DNA of 64,000 nucleotides from Pelobacter seleniigenes DSM 18267 (GCF_000711225.1 NZ_JOMG01000002.1:3012293-3076292); one strand, 5' to 3'; positions 27,808 through 37,282 are shown, numbered from the stretch's first letter. Translations and numbers: made by a program. Notes: generated from the sequence alone by a model not told the origin.

Positions 27808-27860
27808 GATAATGCTCCTTTGCTGACAGGCCGTTGGTTTTGCCGGCCGTGCTGGTCCTC

Positions 27861-27995
27861 TGGTTGCTGAAAAAGTCCATCCTGTGACTTTTCAAGTACG
27901 GTTGGGAAGATTACCTTGCCCCGCCCGCCACAATTAAGCGCCGGTCACCCGGCATGATCTTTGTCTGCCCATCCTTGGACTTTGCGGGCTGTTTG
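27861..27995. repeat. Modular intergenic repeat, copy 4
   Basis: Outer blocks of the family are present: GTTGCTGAAAAAGTCCATCC near the left end and CTGCCCATCCTTGGACTTTG with GCGGGCTGTTT near the right. The central segment differs from the 180-bp core of copies 1 and 2. There is no open frame. Confidence 0.5.
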
Positions 27996-28063
27996 CTACT
28001 ATAAGTTTAGCGCTAAACCGGCTGTTTTGCAGCATGCTGCGTTGCCGGACGCTCCCGGCCTGC

Positions 28064-28666
28064 TCAGGGGACTTCCGCTGTGATCAGCTGTTCCAGAAGC
28101 TGTAACAAGCGGCCCATTTCATCCAGGAGACGACCTGTGTAGCCCGCCTGCCGGAAGGCCTGATACGCATTGGAAAAATACCAGCGCTGCAGTTCCCGGC
28201 CGGCGCTGAACCTCTCCCACAGTGGTTCTCCCAGTCGCTCATAGTCCGCAATAATGGCGCGCAGATTATCGATTTTATCAGCGATGGTGACCCGCAACAG
28301 GCTTGGTTCCGCTGCTTCGATAGTCCTTAAGTATTGTTTCTTTCTTTTCAACCAGGGTGGTTTGCGGCCGCCACGATAGTCTGTCGGGGTGTCGGTGGCG
28401 ACACTGACAAGTTGCAGTACCCGGCCCCCGAACCTGCTGCGGATCTCCTCCCGAGTGATCTGTTCCGGTTTGTCCTCAAGGCAGTCGTGGAGCAGTGCGG
28501 CGATCGCTTCATCCTCGTTGCCGCCGTCCTGCTGGACCAGGGCACAGACCCCCAGCAGATGTGCCATGACCGGAACCTGACTGCCTTTGCGGGTATCCCG
28601 GCCATGGAGTTGAAAGGCTAATTCCAGGGCCTGTTGCAGCCGCGGCTGTAAATATCCGTTCGCCAT
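28064..28666 (-). CDS. HD-domain phosphohydrolase (SpoT/MESH1-like)
   Basis: The 200-residue protein starts after AAGGGAAAGAG. It has the metal-binding HD layout of (p)ppGpp hydrolases: GRDTRKGSQVPVMAHLLGV near residue 20, the HD pair in ALLHDCLEDKPEQITREEI, and VTIADKIDNLRAI further on. The catalytic core is present without synthetase, TGS or ACT domains, so it resembles single-domain small alarmone hydrolases. Substrate is inferred; other nucleotides are possible. It is divergent from the glutathionyl-hydroquinone reductase gene. Confidence 0.82.
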   Translation of the reverse strand: MANGYLQPRLQQALELAFQLHGRDTRKGSQVPVMAHLLGVCALVQQDGGNEDEAIAALLHDCLEDKPEQITREEIRSRFGGRVLQLVSVATDTPTDYRGGRKPPWLKRKKQYLRTIEAAEPSLLRVTIADKIDNLRAIIADYERLGEPLWERFSAGRELQRWYFSNAYQAFRQAGYTGRLLDEMGRLLQLLEQLITAEVP

Positions 28667-28825
28667 TAATCTCTTTCCCTTGAGAAAACTTGTGTGGTGG
28701 TTACCTCTCCAGTATAGCCGGTTTCCTATGGGGAGCGGGCAGTGGGGGTTTTACAGCAGCGCAGCTTCCGGCTATGCTGAAAGGAGTTGGAGGATTTTGA
28801 ACTTTTCAGCAAAGGAACTTTTGAT

Positions 28826-29797
28826 ATGGGGTTGTTGGTCAATGGTCAGTGGCAGGACCGCTGGTATGATACGGATGAAAATGGTGGCCGCTTCGTGCGG
28901 CAGGAGTCACAATTTCGCAATTGGGTCACTGTTGACGGCAGTGTCGGGCCGAGTGGCGAGGGCGGATTTGCCGCCGAACCCGACCGCTATCACCTGTATG
29001 TCTCCCTGGCCTGCCCTTGGGCCCACCGAACGTTGATTTTCAGAAGCATAAAACGGTTGCAGGGGGTGATCGGGGTCACCGTGGTAGACCCGCTGATGCT
29101 CGAAAACGGCTGGGAACTGGGGGACGCGGAGCATGGTCCGGTGAGTGGGATCAGGTATCTCTATGAACTTTATCTGACCGTTGCCGACAACATGAGCGGG
29201 CGGGTCACGGTTCCAGTGCTCTGGGATAAACAGCGCAAGACTATTGTCAACAATGAGTCCGCCGAGATCATTCGAATGTTGAACCGTGCCTTCAATCATT
29301 TGACCGCGGTCCAGACCGATTATTATCCTGTCGCCCTGCAAGGGGAGATCGACCGGCTCAATGAACGGATCTATCAAACAGTCAATAACGGTGTCTACCG
29401 GGCCGGCTTTGCCACGACCCAGCAGGCCTATGAAGAGGCGTTTGATGCGCTGTTCGATACCCTGGACTGGTTGGAGAACCGCTTGGACCGGCAGCGGTTT
29501 CTGGCCGGCTCACAGCTGACCGAGGCGGACTGGCGGCTGTTTACCACCCTGATCAGATTTGACGCGGTTTATCACGGCCACTTTAAGGTCAACCGCAAAC
29601 GGATTGAAGATTATCCGAACCTTTCCAACTATCTGCGCGATCTGTTTCAACAGCCCGGTGTTGCCGAGACCGTGAATTTTTCCCATATCAAAACCCACTA
29701 TTACGGCAGCCATAAAACTATCAATCCGACCGGGATCATTCCCAAAGGCCCGGAACTTGATTTTTTACGGCCACACGACAGAAACCGTTTCTCCTGA
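28826..29797 (+). CDS. Glutathionyl-hydroquinone reductase (Xi-class GST)
   Basis: The start at 28826 follows AAAGGAAC; 323 residues, the normal length for YqjG/PcpF-type enzymes. Signatures are FVRQESQFRNW, the active-site SLACPWAHRTLI with C63, and the C-terminal domain ending VNFSHIKTHYYGSH and NPTGIIPKGP. These enzymes reduce glutathionyl-hydroquinones, using glutathione and a cysteine. The gene is single and divergent from the HD-domain gene. Identification is strong because the whole family pattern is kept. Confidence 0.92.
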   Translation: MGLLVNGQWQDRWYDTDENGGRFVRQESQFRNWVTVDGSVGPSGEGGFAAEPDRYHLYVSLACPWAHRTLIFRSIKRLQGVIGVTVVDPLMLENGWELGDAEHGPVSGIRYLYELYLTVADNMSGRVTVPVLWDKQRKTIVNNESAEIIRMLNRAFNHLTAVQTDYYPVALQGEIDRLNERIYQTVNNGVYRAGFATTQQAYEEAFDALFDTLDWLENRLDRQRFLAGSQLTEADWRLFTTLIRFDAVYHGHFKVNRKRIEDYPNLSNYLRDLFQQPGVAETVNFSHIKTHYYGSHKTINPTGIIPKGPELDFLRPHDRNRFS

Positions 29798-29939
29798 CCG
29801 CTTCTTCGAAGGCTGGGGCGTTGTGACGGATATTGTATCAGGGGCAATTGTTTTCCGTAAATCCTCTGCTAAATTTTAATGAGATCCCCGGACAGGCTCG
29901 GGATTGCCAAATTTTATTATTTTTCAAAAGGAGTATCCA

Positions 29940-30500
29940 ATGAGATCGTTAATGCTGTTGTGTGCGCTTTTCAGCTGTTTTTATGTGACGGGCTGCAGTA
30001 AAGATGATAATGGCGGGAAGGACCAGGCGGCAGCTCCCGCGGCTAAGGAACAGACTGAGCCGGCGTCACAGGCAGTGCAGCAGGCGACAGAGAAAGTTGG
30101 CGAAATGGCTGCGCAGGCCAAAGAGAAAGTTGCGGTAGCGACAGAAACCGCCAAAGAACAGGTTGCAGCCGGGATGGATCAGGTCGAAGCCAAGGCCGGG
30201 CAGATGAAAACAGAGGCTCAAACGCTGCTCGCCGGAGTCCAGGACAAAATGTCTTCTGCCTCCGGGCAGGCAATCTACACCCAAAATTGCAGTGGTTGTC
30301 ACGGCAGTGGGGTCATGGGGGCACCCAAAACAGGGGATGCGGCAGCCTGGAGCGCTTTGGTGAAGGATGTTGGCGTCGATAAGCTGGTCCAGAACGCCAT
30401 CAATGGCATCGGCAATATGCCGCCACGGGGCGGCCACAGCCAATTGACCGACAGTGAAGTGAAGTCTGCCGTGGAGTATATGGTGGAGCAAAGCAAATAA
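29940..30500 (+). CDS. c-type cytochrome lipoprotein
   Basis: The start follows AAAAGGAG; 186 residues. A lipoprotein signal ends in the lipobox VTGC (C19). Residues 28-105 are an Ala/Lys/Glu-rich helical spacer. The C-terminal domain (about 107-186) is a class I cytochrome c with haem motif CSGCH (117-121) and a likely axial methionine in GIGNMPPRGG. It is anchored at the periplasmic side of a membrane and carries single electrons. No partner oxidoreductase is adjacent; a terminator follows. Confidence 0.9.
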   Translation: MRSLMLLCALFSCFYVTGCSKDDNGGKDQAAAPAAKEQTEPASQAVQQATEKVGEMAAQAKEKVAVATETAKEQVAAGMDQVEAKAGQMKTEAQTLLAGVQDKMSSASGQAIYTQNCSGCHGSGVMGAPKTGDAAAWSALVKDVGVDKLVQNAINGIGNMPPRGGHSQLTDSEVKSAVEYMVEQSK

Positions 30501-30523
30501 GCGGCGTCGATTTTCAAAACAGC

Positions 30524-30557
30524 AAAAAGGAGTTCTCCCGGCGGAGAACTCCTTTTT
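30524..30557 (+). terminator. Rho-independent terminator after the cytochrome gene
   Basis: AAAAAGGAGTTCTCC and GGAGAACTCCTTTTTT form a long perfect stem with a 4-nt loop (CGGC) ending in a T-run. The symmetric A/T ends may also stop transcription from the opposite strand. Confidence 0.85.
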
Positions 30558-30627
30558 TGTTGGCCATCGAAGCTGTTCTGCGGATTGTGCCGGAAGCGAT
30601 TTTCGGAGCGGGGAACTGCGCCTCCGG

Positions 30628-32238
30628 TTACGGCGCGTTCGCCTCGCAGAGGTACGCCGAATGTTTGCGCTGCTGGAAAACCACATTGCAGCGGTAAGCA
30701 TGCTGCGTGGTAAAATCTTCGATCTCCTGTTTGCGGACAATCACGAAGAGTTTCGGGTTTTCCGCCAGGATCGGCGTCAGTTCGCTTTCCGTGGTGACAT
30801 ACCAGGGACGATAGCTCGTTTCGGGTTGGAACTGGGTCTCCCGCTGGTCGGAAAAGGACATGACTGCCAGTTGATTGCGATAAAAGGAAACGGAAGGCAA
30901 AAAACCGTGATAGATCAGGGTGGTCAGCTTTCTTTGCGGGTCGATCCGGTTCATTGCCGCCGCCATCTGCTGATAGCCACGCATATTCGGCCCGGCGATG
31001 CCGACGCAGACAATGGCGACCGTGCTGAACAGGAGCATGAGCAGTGCCGTTGCGGCCCAGAACGTTTCCTGCTGGCGGGATTTCCAGACCATCCACCAGA
31101 GCGCCAGCAAAAGCAGCCCGCTGCCGAGCAGAGGAACCAGGCTTGAGCGCAGCGGTGCATAGGCCATTCCTGCCACCGCCGGAGCAACTGCGAAAACGAG
31201 CAGGATCGCGGCGGTGGCATCGCGCAGGCGTGGCATGGCATCGCGCTTCAGCATGGCGGCCGTGAGAATGGCGCAGGTGCCGTAAAAGGGCAGGATATAG
31301 GTCGCATGTTTGCCTTTGGCGATGGTGAAAACCAACATCGGCAGGGCGACATACAGGAGCAGGGTTTTCAGTTCACTGCTGAGATTTTTCCAGCGCCACA
31401 GGCCTTTGCCGAAAAACAGGATATAAGGGAAAAAGGTGGCCGTAAAAATGTAGAAAAAATACCACGGCGGTTCATAACGGCGAAAACGGTCGGTGACCAC
31501 CCGATCGACAGTCTGAACTTTCAAGAAATAGGCCAGCAGCCCGGGATTCTTTGCGACCACCAGCAGATACCAGGGGAGCGCCACGGCGCAAAATATTCCG
31601 CATGCTGCAAAGGTTTGCCGCCAGCTGAAGATGGCACGGTGGCGCTTGTCCGTCAGTTTGCCGACCAGTCCCGGCAGCAGGGTAAACAGAAAAATGATCG
31701 GTCCTTTGATCATAAAGCCCAGCCCCAGCCAGAGACCGAACCAGAGGGCGTTGCTCCGGCCGGGTTGCCCGTAAATCTGGCGCAACAGGTAGAACTGGGC
31801 GGCTACCACGCAAGCCACCAGGTAGATCTCTGTGGAGGCCAGGCGCGCTACGGTCAGGAACAACAGTGACGATGCGAACATGATGGTGGCGGTCAGGGCG
31901 CCCCTGTCTTTGTCCAGAAACAAACAGGCGCAACGATAGACGTAAATCACCGCGGCTATTGCAGCGAGAATCCCAAAAAAACGGGCACCGAAATTGTTGA
32001 ATCCAAAAGTTTTCAGTCCGGCGGCAACCAGCCAATAGGTCAGTGGTGGTTTGTGAAAATGCTTGATGGCATTGAAATACGGTTCCAGATAATTGCCGGA
32101 CACGATCATTTCGCGGGCAATCTCCGCATAACGGGCCTCGGTTGTTTCCATCAACGGCATTGCCCCGGCCGGGAGCAGGAGCAGGGCCGAAAAGCAAGCC
32201 AGTAGGAAGCTCTTGGATTTAAGGGGTTGAGGCGCCAT
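30628..32238 (-). CDS. ArnT-like (PMT_2) membrane glycosyltransferase
   Basis: The start at MAPQPLKSKS overlaps the upstream gene by 20 bp; 536 residues. The first periplasmic loop has TEARYAEIAREMIVSGNY and HFHKPPLTYWL, the active-site region of ArnT/PMT_2 glycosyltransferases, followed by about 11 more membrane helices. Such enzymes move a sugar from undecaprenyl phosphate to lipid A or another envelope acceptor. In the same operon are a polyprenyl-phosphate glycosyltransferase (GT2) and a LAB_N protein, which fits. The Ara4N synthesis genes of the arn pathway are absent, so the sugar is probably different. Confidence 0.85.
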   Translation of the reverse strand: MAPQPLKSKSFLLACFSALLLLPAGAMPLMETTEARYAEIAREMIVSGNYLEPYFNAIKHFHKPPLTYWLVAAGLKTFGFNNFGARFFGILAAIAAVIYVYRCACLFLDKDRGALTATIMFASSLLFLTVARLASTEIYLVACVVAAQFYLLRQIYGQPGRSNALWFGLWLGLGFMIKGPIIFLFTLLPGLVGKLTDKRHRAIFSWRQTFAACGIFCAVALPWYLLVVAKNPGLLAYFLKVQTVDRVVTDRFRRYEPPWYFFYIFTATFFPYILFFGKGLWRWKNLSSELKTLLLYVALPMLVFTIAKGKHATYILPFYGTCAILTAAMLKRDAMPRLRDATAAILLVFAVAPAVAGMAYAPLRSSLVPLLGSGLLLLALWWMVWKSRQQETFWAATALLMLLFSTVAIVCVGIAGPNMRGYQQMAAAMNRIDPQRKLTTLIYHGFLPSVSFYRNQLAVMSFSDQRETQFQPETSYRPWYVTTESELTPILAENPKLFVIVRKQEIEDFTTQHAYRCNVVFQQRKHSAYLCEANAP

Positions 32239-32515
32239 GTTCTTCTTTCTCGCGACGTTCTTTGGCGATGAAATAGAGGTTACGCAGGTAAATGGTGAAC
32301 CCGGTTGCCTGGCCGACGATAAACACCACATCCTTACGGATGATGGCATAAATCAACAGCAGGGAACTGCCCCCGATGCTGAAATACCAGAAGGACACCG
32401 GGATGACGCTGCGGTGCAACTTTTCCGAGGTCAGCCACTGGACGAAAAAACGCATGAAAAAAAGGGTCTGGCCGGAGAAGCCGAGGATGAGAATGCCCAG
32501 TTCAGTTTTCGACAT
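32219..32515 (-). CDS. Lipid-A-biosynthesis N-terminal domain (LAB_N) small membrane protein
   Basis: The 98-residue protein has three hydrophobic segments and the LAB_N pattern GFSGQTLFFMRFFVQWL, then SVIPVSFWYFSIGGSSLLL and VFIVGQATGFTIYLRNLYF. This small domain occurs alone or fused to lipid A enzymes and is often found between a GT2 and an ArnT-like gene. It resembles SemiSWEET-type transporters and may help sugar-lipid flipping. It overlaps both neighbours, so translation is coupled. Confidence 0.85.
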   Translation of the reverse strand: MSKTELGILILGFSGQTLFFMRFFVQWLTSEKLHRSVIPVSFWYFSIGGSSLLLIYAIIRKDVVFIVGQATGFTIYLRNLYFIAKERREKEEHGASTP

Positions 32516-33224
32516 GACGTTCCTTGATCTGCACGGGGGTCGAACGTTTGATCATCCAGCGTACCGCCAGGACATCGTTAAAGCCTTCAATTCCCCGCCG
32601 CCAGTTGGAATATTTTGATTCGCCATGGCGCCGTGGGCGATGGTTGACTTTGACCTCAATCACCCGTGCACCTTCCAGCCGCATCAGGGTGGGCAGAAAA
32701 CGGTGCAGGCCTTTAAACAGGCGGATCTGTTTGAGCATGTCCGCGCGCATGATTTTCAGTGAACAGCCGGTGTCATGAATCTGTTCGTGAGTCAACCAAT
32801 TGCGAAAGCGGTTGCCGATTTTGCTGCCGATTTTTTTTGACCAGCTGTCCTGGCGATTGAACCGCCAGCCGGTGACCATGTCATAATCGCCATAAAATTT
32901 GAACATGTGCTCCAAGTCAGCGGGATCGTTCTGGAGATCGGCATCCATGGTCACAATCACATCGCCGCTGGCTGCCTGAAAGCCGCAGCCCAGTGCTGCG
33001 GACTGGCCGCAGCGCTGGGCCAGGCTCAGATATTTGATTTGGGAGCGGGTCGCGGCCAACTCCTTGAGAATCTGCAGGCTGCGATCAATGCTGCCGTCAT
33101 CGACAAAAAGAATTTCGAAGGGGTATGAGAGTTTTTCCATGACCTGGAAAATTTCAGTGACCAGGGCCGCGAGGTTTTGTTCTTCGTTGTAGACCGGGAT
33201 GACAAAGGAAACTTTGTTAACCAT
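32502..33224 (-). CDS. Polyprenyl-phosphate glycosyltransferase, GT2 (dolichol-phosphate mannosyltransferase-like)
   Basis: I use ATG at 33224 with AAGGAAGA upstream (an in-frame TTG lies two codons earlier); 240 residues. GT2 motifs are VSFVIPVYNEEQNLAAL, FVDDGSIDRS and the DxD-type TMDADLQNDPADL, with DTGCSLKIMRADML and the RHGESKYSNWRRG region typical of DPM1/ArnC-like enzymes. It lacks C-terminal membrane helices. It would charge undecaprenyl phosphate with a sugar for the downstream ArnT-like transferase. Confidence 0.88.
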   Translation of the reverse strand: MVNKVSFVIPVYNEEQNLAALVTEIFQVMEKLSYPFEILFVDDGSIDRSLQILKELAATRSQIKYLSLAQRCGQSAALGCGFQAASGDVIVTMDADLQNDPADLEHMFKFYGDYDMVTGWRFNRQDSWSKKIGSKIGNRFRNWLTHEQIHDTGCSLKIMRADMLKQIRLFKGLHRFLPTLMRLEGARVIEVKVNHRPRRHGESKYSNWRRGIEGFNDVLAVRWMIKRSTPVQIKERHVEN

Positions 33225-33459
33225 CGGCAATCTTCCTTTTTCTGGGGCTGAAATCTGTCGAAGGCAACAGATTCACCGATGCGACAAGAGTTCTGTTTAA
33301 TTTTACCAAACAAAAACTATACACAATGGAAAATTTCTCCAACATGACCGGAAGATGATTTTTTGGTTAGCTTTCGCCGGCGTGGGCGCTGTCGATTTGC
33401 CGTGTCAGATGCTTTTTGGGAAGGGATTATTCTGCCGCGCAATGATTGTGCAGTGCTGC
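33225..33459. other. Gap between the two-component genes and the glycosyltransferase operon
   Basis: No gene is visible. On the minus strand, TAAAAT at about 33299-33304 could be a -10 box for the glycosyltransferase operon, but its -35 is poor. Direct control by the OmpR-type regulator encoded upstream is plausible; I see no clear repeated binding site. Confidence 0.3.
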
Positions 33460-34839
33460 TTATTCCTGAGCAGCAGGAAGAGTGAGCTTAAAGCAGCTGC
33501 CTTTGCCGAGGGTACTGCTGACTTCGATCTGCCCCCGGTGTAACCGGACGATGGCTCTGACCAGGGCCAGGCCGAGGCCGTTGCCCGGGGTTGAGCGGCT
33601 GGGATCGCAGCGGTAGAAGCGGTCGAAAATATGCTCCAGCTCCCCTTCAGCAATGCCGATGCCGGTATCGCACAGGGTGATGATCAACGCGCTGTCCTGC
33701 TGATCAAGGGCCAGCGTGACGCAGCCGTCCGGTGGGGTATATTTCAGGGCATTATCCACCAGGTTGGCCAGTGCCCTTTGCAGCTTGACCTTGTCGCCCG
33801 TCGTATAAACCGGATAGGGGGGGCACCTGACCAGCAATTCGACGCCTTTATCCTCGGCCACCGGCAGGAAAATATCGGCGGCGTCATGGATCATCCCGGA
33901 GATATCGACGATCACCTGAGCAATTCGCGTTACTCCGGCATCGGATTCGGCAATTTCCAACATGGTGTTGATCATCCCGACCAGGGTGTCGCAATCCTCG
34001 ATAATGCTGCCCGTGGTCTCTTGATAGTCTTCCAGGGTTTGCGGGCCGGTCAGGGTTGTTTCCGCCATCCCCCGAATCCGTGTGATCGGGCTGCGTAAAT
34101 CGTGGGCAATATTATTGGTGACGTTTTTCAGCTCGGCGATCAGGGTTTGAATGCGTTGCTGCATGCTGTTGAAGGTCTGAATCAACGTCTTTATCTCTGC
34201 CGGCTCTCGGCCCGAGATCGGCAAATGGGAGAATTCGCCGTAGCCGACGCGTTCAAAGGATGCTTGCAGACCGGTCAATCCTTTCAGCGCCACCAATAAA
34301 ATCAGAAACCCGCAGATTGCACCCACCGCCACCAGTGAGATAAAAGCGACGGCAAAAGTTTCCCGAAACAGGCTGAACAGGCTTTCATTGTCGACGGGTT
34401 CTATGCCCACCTGCAGGAAATAACCGTTTTTCATACCATAGAAGACGGATCTGACCGGATAGTGATGGCCTGTCACCGGCAGGGAAAAGAAAATCATCTG
34501 GTCCGGTTCGGGGCGGTATTCCGGTTGGGCGGCGAGGTGCTGCCAGGCGCTGAGATCGGTTGCGCTGATGAGCTGAGCTGCCGGGGAAAAGATCCGGTAA
34601 AAGCGCACCTGCCGGTCTTCACCCTGGACTTCCAGGGCAATCTCCTGGGTTGCCCTTTCAAAACCGAAGCGTTCAAAGAGCAGAGCGATCTCTTTGGCGT
34701 CATCATGGAGGTCATTGTCCAGATGATCATTCAGGTTGCGCACCAGCACCAGGTAGATAACGAAGAAGAAGATCAGCGAGGTGACCGCCAGCAGCAGGGT
34801 ATACCAGAGGGTCAACCGGGCTTTGAGAGAATGGATCAC
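33460..34839 (-). CDS. Sensor histidine kinase (CusS/heavy-metal-type)
   Basis: The GTG start overlaps the regulator stop codon (GTGA). The 459-residue protein has a membrane helix at about 10-32, a periplasmic domain to about 155, a second helix near 160-185 and HAMP. HisKA with NNIAHDLRSPITRIRG follows, and HATPase with NLVDNALKYTPP, DTGIGI and GNGLGLALV. The HDLRSPITRIRG box is characteristic of the CusS/heavy-metal sensor subgroup, though ligand cannot be read from this. It pairs with the upstream OmpR-type regulator. Confidence 0.92.
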   Translation of the reverse strand: MIHSLKARLTLWYTLLLAVTSLIFFFVIYLVLVRNLNDHLDNDLHDDAKEIALLFERFGFERATQEIALEVQGEDRQVRFYRIFSPAAQLISATDLSAWQHLAAQPEYRPEPDQMIFFSLPVTGHHYPVRSVFYGMKNGYFLQVGIEPVDNESLFSLFRETFAVAFISLVAVGAICGFLILLVALKGLTGLQASFERVGYGEFSHLPISGREPAEIKTLIQTFNSMQQRIQTLIAELKNVTNNIAHDLRSPITRIRGMAETTLTGPQTLEDYQETTGSIIEDCDTLVGMINTMLEIAESDAGVTRIAQVIVDISGMIHDAADIFLPVAEDKGVELLVRCPPYPVYTTGDKVKLQRALANLVDNALKYTPPDGCVTLALDQQDSALIITLCDTGIGIAEGELEHIFDRFYRCDPSRSTPGNGLGLALVRAIVRLHRGQIEVSSTLGKGSCFKLTLPAAQE

Positions 34840-35519
34840 CCCTTTCTCCGTGCTTCCAGGATATAGCCGGCACCCCTGACCGTATGGATGTATTTCACCG
34901 GCTGGCTGCGGTCGATTTTGTTGCGCAAACGGCAGATCCGGGCCTCAACGACGTTGGTTTCCGGGTCAAAGTTGTAGTCCCAGACATGCTCCATGATCAT
35001 GGTTTTGGAGACGACCCGGCCGCAGTTGCGCATCAGGTATTCCAGCAGGGCAAATTCCCGATGCTGCAGCTCAATGGGTTCATTGTCCCGGAAGACCTTA
35101 CGCTTCAGAATATCCAGCTGCAGACCCTCGATGGTCAGGTTGGTCGGGTCCGTGATGGCCTGGACCCTGCGCAGCAGGGCCTGGGTCCGGGCCAGCAATT
35201 CCGAGAACGCAAACGGCTTGACCAGATAATCGTCGCTGCCGCTATGCAGACCGCGGATTCTGTCATCCAGAGTTTTTTTTGCACTCAATATGATGATGGG
35301 GGTGTTGTTGTGACGACCTCTGAGTCTTTTAACCACACTGAGGCCATCGACGCCGGGCAGCATGACATCGACAACCAGCGCGTCATAGTCGTTATTTTCC
35401 GCCATGAACAGGCCGTCAATGCCATCTGCCGCATGATCGACGGCGTAGCCGGCCTGGGCGAAGCCCTTTTTAATGAACTGAGCCGTCCCGCTGTCATCTT
35501 CAATAACCAATATTCTCAT
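34836..35519 (-). CDS. OmpR-family response regulator (CusR-like)
   Basis: The 227-residue protein starts after GGGAGAAC. The receiver has ED at 7-8, phosphoacceptor D51 (ALVVDVMLPGVDG) and K in DDYLVKPFAFSELLAR. The winged-helix domain is complete (LQHREFALLEYLMRNCGRVV, YNFDPETNVVEARICRLRNKID). It is the partner of the following kinase. The envelope glycosyltransferase operon lies downstream on the same strand and is a candidate target, in the manner of PmrAB control of arn genes, but this is inference. Confidence 0.93.
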   Translation of the reverse strand: MRILVIEDDSGTAQFIKKGFAQAGYAVDHAADGIDGLFMAENNDYDALVVDVMLPGVDGLSVVKRLRGRHNNTPIIILSAKKTLDDRIRGLHSGSDDYLVKPFAFSELLARTQALLRRVQAITDPTNLTIEGLQLDILKRKVFRDNEPIELQHREFALLEYLMRNCGRVVSKTMIMEHVWDYNFDPETNVVEARICRLRNKIDRSQPVKYIHTVRGAGYILEARRKG

Positions 35520-35609
35520 CTGTTCTCCCGCTGTTTTCGGCGGTCTTGGGGCCGGCCTAAGCTCTCCCCCAGCCCGGGTGGGGGGGCAGGGGGCTCGGCG
35601 GAAACCGTC

Positions 35610-37181
35610 CTATCCAGGCGTAGCCAGGCTGTCCTTTGCAGGATAGATTTCGGCAAAGGAGCGGACCGTTTCGGCGTTGATCCGTTTGAAAATATGCTGT
35701 CGGGTCAGATCGCCGAACTGTTCGCAGCCCATGGCCGCCAACAGTTCCAGGGCGGCCTGGATGGTTTCACTCTGGAAATTGGCGACACGTCTGGCTTTTT
35801 CCGGCACGATCAGCCCGCGGGTCAGGTTCGGATTATGGGTGGTAATCCCGGTCGGGCATTCGTCCGTATCGCATTTGAGGGCCTGGATGCAGCCGAGGGC
35901 AAACATCATCCCCCGGGCACTGTTGCAGATGTCCGCGCCCAGGGCAAAGGCTTTGATCATGTCAAAAGCGCTGATGATCTTGCCCGAGGCGATGATGCGC
36001 AGCTCTTTTCTGAGCCCGTAACGATGGAGGGTGTCGCTGACAAAGACCAGCGCTTCTTCCAGGGGCATGCCCATGGAATCGGAAAATTCCGGCGGAGCCG
36101 CACCGGTTCCACCCTCACTGCCATCGACGGTGATAAAATCGGGGCGCAGGCCGGTGTCCAGCATCGCCTGGCAGATGTCTGCAAATTCCTGCCGCGAGCC
36201 GATGCACAGTTTGAACCCGACCGGTTTCCCGTCGCTCAGTTCGCGCAGGCGATCGACAAACCCTAACAGGCCGGCGGCATCGGAAAATTCTTTGTGAAAG
36301 GCCGGGGAGACGACTTTGGTATAGGGTTCGACGTTTCTGATCCGGGCGATTTCGGGGGTATTCTTGGGGGCGGGGAGCACCCCGCCGTGACCGGGCTTGG
36401 CCCCTTGCGAGAGTTTGATCTCAATCATCTTGACCGCTGCCTTGCGCGCGGTCTGCTGAAACAGATCCGGGTCAAAACCGCCATCTTTATTCCTGCAGCC
36501 GAAGTAGCCGGAACCGATTTCCCAGACCAGGTCTGCCCCGGCATCCTCGTGGTAAGGGGAGAGACCGCCTTCCCCGGTATTGTGATAAAACCCACCGACC
36601 TTGGCACCACGATTCAGGGCCCGGACCGCTGCCGCGCTCAAACTGCCGAAGCTCATTGCCGAGATATTCAGGACTGCCGCACTATAGGGCTGTCGACATT
36701 GGGAACCGCCCACTTTCACCCGCGGAGCCTGGGCCGGCACAGCTTTGGGATAGATGGAATGCGGCGACCACTCATAGCCTTCCTGGTAGACATTGTATTC
36801 CGTTCCGAACGGATGGGTTTCCATGCGTTGATCCGCCCGTTTGTTGACCATGCTGCGCTGAATTTTGTTAAACGGTCTGCCGTCGATGTCGTTTTCGACA
36901 AAATACTGGTGAATCTCCGGGTAAATACGCATGGCCAGATAGCGGAAATGGCCGAAAAAGGGAAAATTGCGCAAAATGGTATTGGTTGAAAAATAGAGAT
37001 CCCACAGGCCGATCAGGATGACCGGAGCCGCTGCGAGATACAGCCACAGGGCCGGTCGCCACAACCAGCCGGCCAGGCCGATCAACACCAGCAGCGCGGC
37101 GCTGGCGAGCAGAAAGCGGCGGCCGTGTATTCTGAACAGCCAAAATTGATTCAGCATCGTTGACTCATGATCTGTATGCAT
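35610..37181 (-). CDS. FMN-binding glutamate synthase family protein with N-terminal membrane segments
   Basis: The start is the ATG at 37181 after AAGGAAGG; 523 residues. Two hydrophobic helices lie at about residues 20-65. The rest is the glutamate synthase central/FMN barrel domain: SAMSFGSLSAAAVRALNRGA, YHNTGEGGLSPYH, IEIKLSQGAKPGHGGVLP, TVDGSEGGTGAAP and the cysteine-containing DECPTGITTHNP. It lacks the glutaminase domain and the pyridine nucleotide subunit, so it is a stand-alone FMN enzyme of unknown substrate. It is divergent from the Nramp operon. Confidence 0.88.
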   Translation of the reverse strand: MHTDHESTMLNQFWLFRIHGRRFLLASAALLVLIGLAGWLWRPALWLYLAAAPVILIGLWDLYFSTNTILRNFPFFGHFRYLAMRIYPEIHQYFVENDIDGRPFNKIQRSMVNKRADQRMETHPFGTEYNVYQEGYEWSPHSIYPKAVPAQAPRVKVGGSQCRQPYSAAVLNISAMSFGSLSAAAVRALNRGAKVGGFYHNTGEGGLSPYHEDAGADLVWEIGSGYFGCRNKDGGFDPDLFQQTARKAAVKMIEIKLSQGAKPGHGGVLPAPKNTPEIARIRNVEPYTKVVSPAFHKEFSDAAGLLGFVDRLRELSDGKPVGFKLCIGSRQEFADICQAMLDTGLRPDFITVDGSEGGTGAAPPEFSDSMGMPLEEALVFVSDTLHRYGLRKELRIIASGKIISAFDMIKAFALGADICNSARGMMFALGCIQALKCDTDECPTGITTHNPNLTRGLIVPEKARRVANFQSETIQAALELLAAMGCEQFGDLTRQHIFKRINAETVRSFAEIYPAKDSLATPG

Positions 37182-37254
37182 GGTGGTTACCTTCCTTGCC
37201 TGGTCACGACGGAGTGATCCGTCCGCAAGCACCGGGCCGGGACGCAGGAACAGT

Positions 37255-37282
37255 TTGACAGCCCCGGCAATTGAGCTAAAGT
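37255..37282 (+). promoter_or_regulatory. Candidate sigma-70 promoter for the Nramp-Usp-PPK2 operon
   Basis: TTGACA at 37255-37260 and TAAAGT at 37277-37282 are separated by 16 bp, ending about 48 bp before the Nramp start. Confidence 0.5.
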
